Shown here: in pieces, positions 22,910 to 23,793 of the stretch
How positions within the stretch are numbered: position 1 is the stretch's first letter
How the letters are laid out: each line of letters starts with the position of its first letter
Source: an uncultured Prevotella sp.
GTDB taxonomy: Bacteria > Bacteroidota > Bacteroidia > Bacteroidales > Bacteroidaceae
DNA length: 23,793 nt
NCBI GenBank assembly: GCA_900550035.1
Contig: URQS01000052.1
Coordinates: 1 to 23,793 of the forward strand
Reading direction: 5' to 3'
Notes under the pieces: model-generated
Databases searched by the model: none
Seen by the model: the letters and a program-made list of their open reading frames with translations, nothing else
Told to the model about the DNA's origin: nothing
Position numbers and translations under genes: made by a program

Positions 22910-23793
22910 CTATTGAAGTCCCTTGCGCTTGCGCTCCAGTTCTTCGCGCTTGCGCTGCATTTCCTGCTGCTGCTCCTGCATAGCCTGGAGGCGTGCAGCC
23001 AGTCCGCTCATTTTCTTAGGATTGTTCTTGTTCTCCTCATACTTCTTCTCGAGTATGGCGAGCAGCTTCTCGTCGTTTGTAGTCTTGCGCAGAGTCCACA
23101 TGATGGCAGCGCTGAAGAACAGCGAGATGAAGTAGTAGAAGTTCAATCCGGCAGAGTAGTCGTTGAACATGAAGAAGAACATCAGCGGCATGAGGAACAT
23201 CATCCACTGCATCATCTTCATCTGCTCAGCCTGCTGTCCTACCATCTGGTCGCGCTGCTGGCGCATGGTCATCAGCGAGTACAGGATGTTGGCAACGCAG
23301 AAGAGTATACATGTCAGCGAGAGGTGGTCGCCGATGAGCCACAGATTGGTGTTCCACTCGATGATGGGGTCGTAGGTCGAGAGGTCCTTAATCCAGAGGA
23401 AACTTTCGCCACGCAGCTGAATGGCGTTAGGCACGAAGTTGAACATCGCAATCCAGATAGGCATCTGTATGAGCATAGGCAGACATCCCGACAGCGGGCT
23501 TACGCCATACTTGGCATATTCGGTCATCATTGCTTGCTGCTTCTGCATCTGGTCCTCAGGCTTGTTGAGGTGCTTTGTAGCCTCTTCCAATTTCGGCTTC
23601 AGCACGCGCATCTTTGCCGATGACATATAGCTCTTCTTCACCATAGGATAGGTGATAAGCTTCAGCAGCAGAGTGATAAGTATCAGCACGATACCCATGT
23701 TGATGTTCAGTCCGGTGAGGAAGTCGAACACATAGATTGTAAACCAGCGGTTGATGATGCGGAAGAGCGGCCATCCGAGGTAGACGAGGCGCT
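22910..23793 (-). CDS. yidC: Membrane protein insertase YidC, C-terminal part (runs off the window)
   Basis: The C-terminal ~294 residues of YidC/Oxa1, the inner-membrane insertase that works alone or with SecYEG. The conserved core is here: LLLKLITYPMVKKSYMSSAKM, the cytoplasmic hairpin, GVSPLSGCLPMLIQMPIWIAM, the periplasmic loop, and two further membrane segments (NYLYSLMTM-type and FFFMFNDYSAGLNFYY). It ends in a basic, glutamine-rich tail (LQAMQEQQQEMQRKREELE) that may contact ribosomes. The reading frame stays open to the right edge (GWPLFRIINRWFT), so the true start and the large periplasmic domain of Gram-negative YidC lie beyond 23793. A GTG at 23731 is an internal valine, not the start. 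Confidence 0.96.
   Translation of the reverse strand, partial: RLVYLGWPLFRIINRWFTIYVFDFLTGLNINMGIVLILITLLLKLITYPMVKKSYMSSAKMRVLKPKLEEATKHLNKPEDQMQKQQAMMTEYAKYGVSPLSGCLPMLIQMPIWIAMFNFVPNAIQLRGESFLWIKDLSTYDPIIEWNTNLWLIGDHLSLTCILFCVANILYSLMTMRQQRDQMVGQQAEQMKMMQWMMFLMPLMFFFMFNDYSAGLNFYYFISLFFSAAIMWTLRKTTNDEKLLAILEKKYEENKNNPKKMSGLAARLQAMQEQQQEMQRKREELERKRKGLQ

Noticed and set aside
22910..23731. A complete 273-residue YidC starting at the GTG at 23731
   Set aside because: The frame stays open to the window edge with YidC-like sequence, so the GTG encodes an internal valine and the gene is cut by the window.

Overview
The window looks like chromosomal DNA of a Bacteroidales bacterium, most likely Prevotella/Segatella or a close relative. 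The reasons are protein families typical of that order (a DUF6377-type membrane-spanning regulator, a BlaR1-type peptidase with a TonB C-terminal domain, a PD-(D/E)XK 'transposase' family protein, a DPP5-like S9 peptidase), promoters of the Bacteroidetes -7 type TAnnTTTG in front of most transcription units, no Shine-Dalgarno sequences, and intergenic word repeats of the kind seen in Prevotella. No tRNA, rRNA, CRISPR array or complete insertion sequence was seen.

Layout, left to right. 1-43 is a GC-rich perfect inverted repeat. 60-4428 (minus) holds valS, an AEC-family permease and an AbiEi-like antitoxin gene that has no toxin partner. 4429-4967 is a gene-poor scar with a fragment of an excisionase-like helix-turn-helix protein. 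4968-6067 (minus) is a two-gene operon of unknown function (a membrane protein and a TPR-like lipoprotein), read from a repeat-type promoter element at 6104-6176. 6277-9170 (plus) encodes a large exported TlpA-like thioredoxin protein and a lipoprotein with an Ig-like fold. A nested 217-bp inverted repeat (9205-9421) separates these from the converging BlaI/BlaR1-TonB pair (9437-11100, minus), whose promoter region carries a candidate operator and further TTAGAT half-sites.

11262-17665 is the most coherent metabolic module: a DUF6377 regulator (minus) divergent from a TonB-dependent receptor and a GH36 alpha-galactosidase (plus). It resembles a reduced polysaccharide utilisation locus without SusD. 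The likely route is uptake of an alpha-galactoside by the receptor and cleavage by the exported enzyme, with the DUF6377 protein as the probable local regulator (inference from position and family).

17713-18851 holds a terminator, a near-ideal promoter, a PD-(D/E)XK-family gene and a bidirectional terminator. The right end (18891-23793, all minus) has an MFS transporter, a periplasmic S9 peptidase and the C-terminal part of YidC, whose start lies beyond the window. The gaps on both sides of the peptidase gene are filled with short AT-rich word repeats that form hairpins.

I did not find a system I can call wholly new. The best candidates for follow-up are the SusD-less alpha-galactoside module, the unknown two-gene operon with its repeat-borne promoter, and the BlaI/BlaR-TonB control region.
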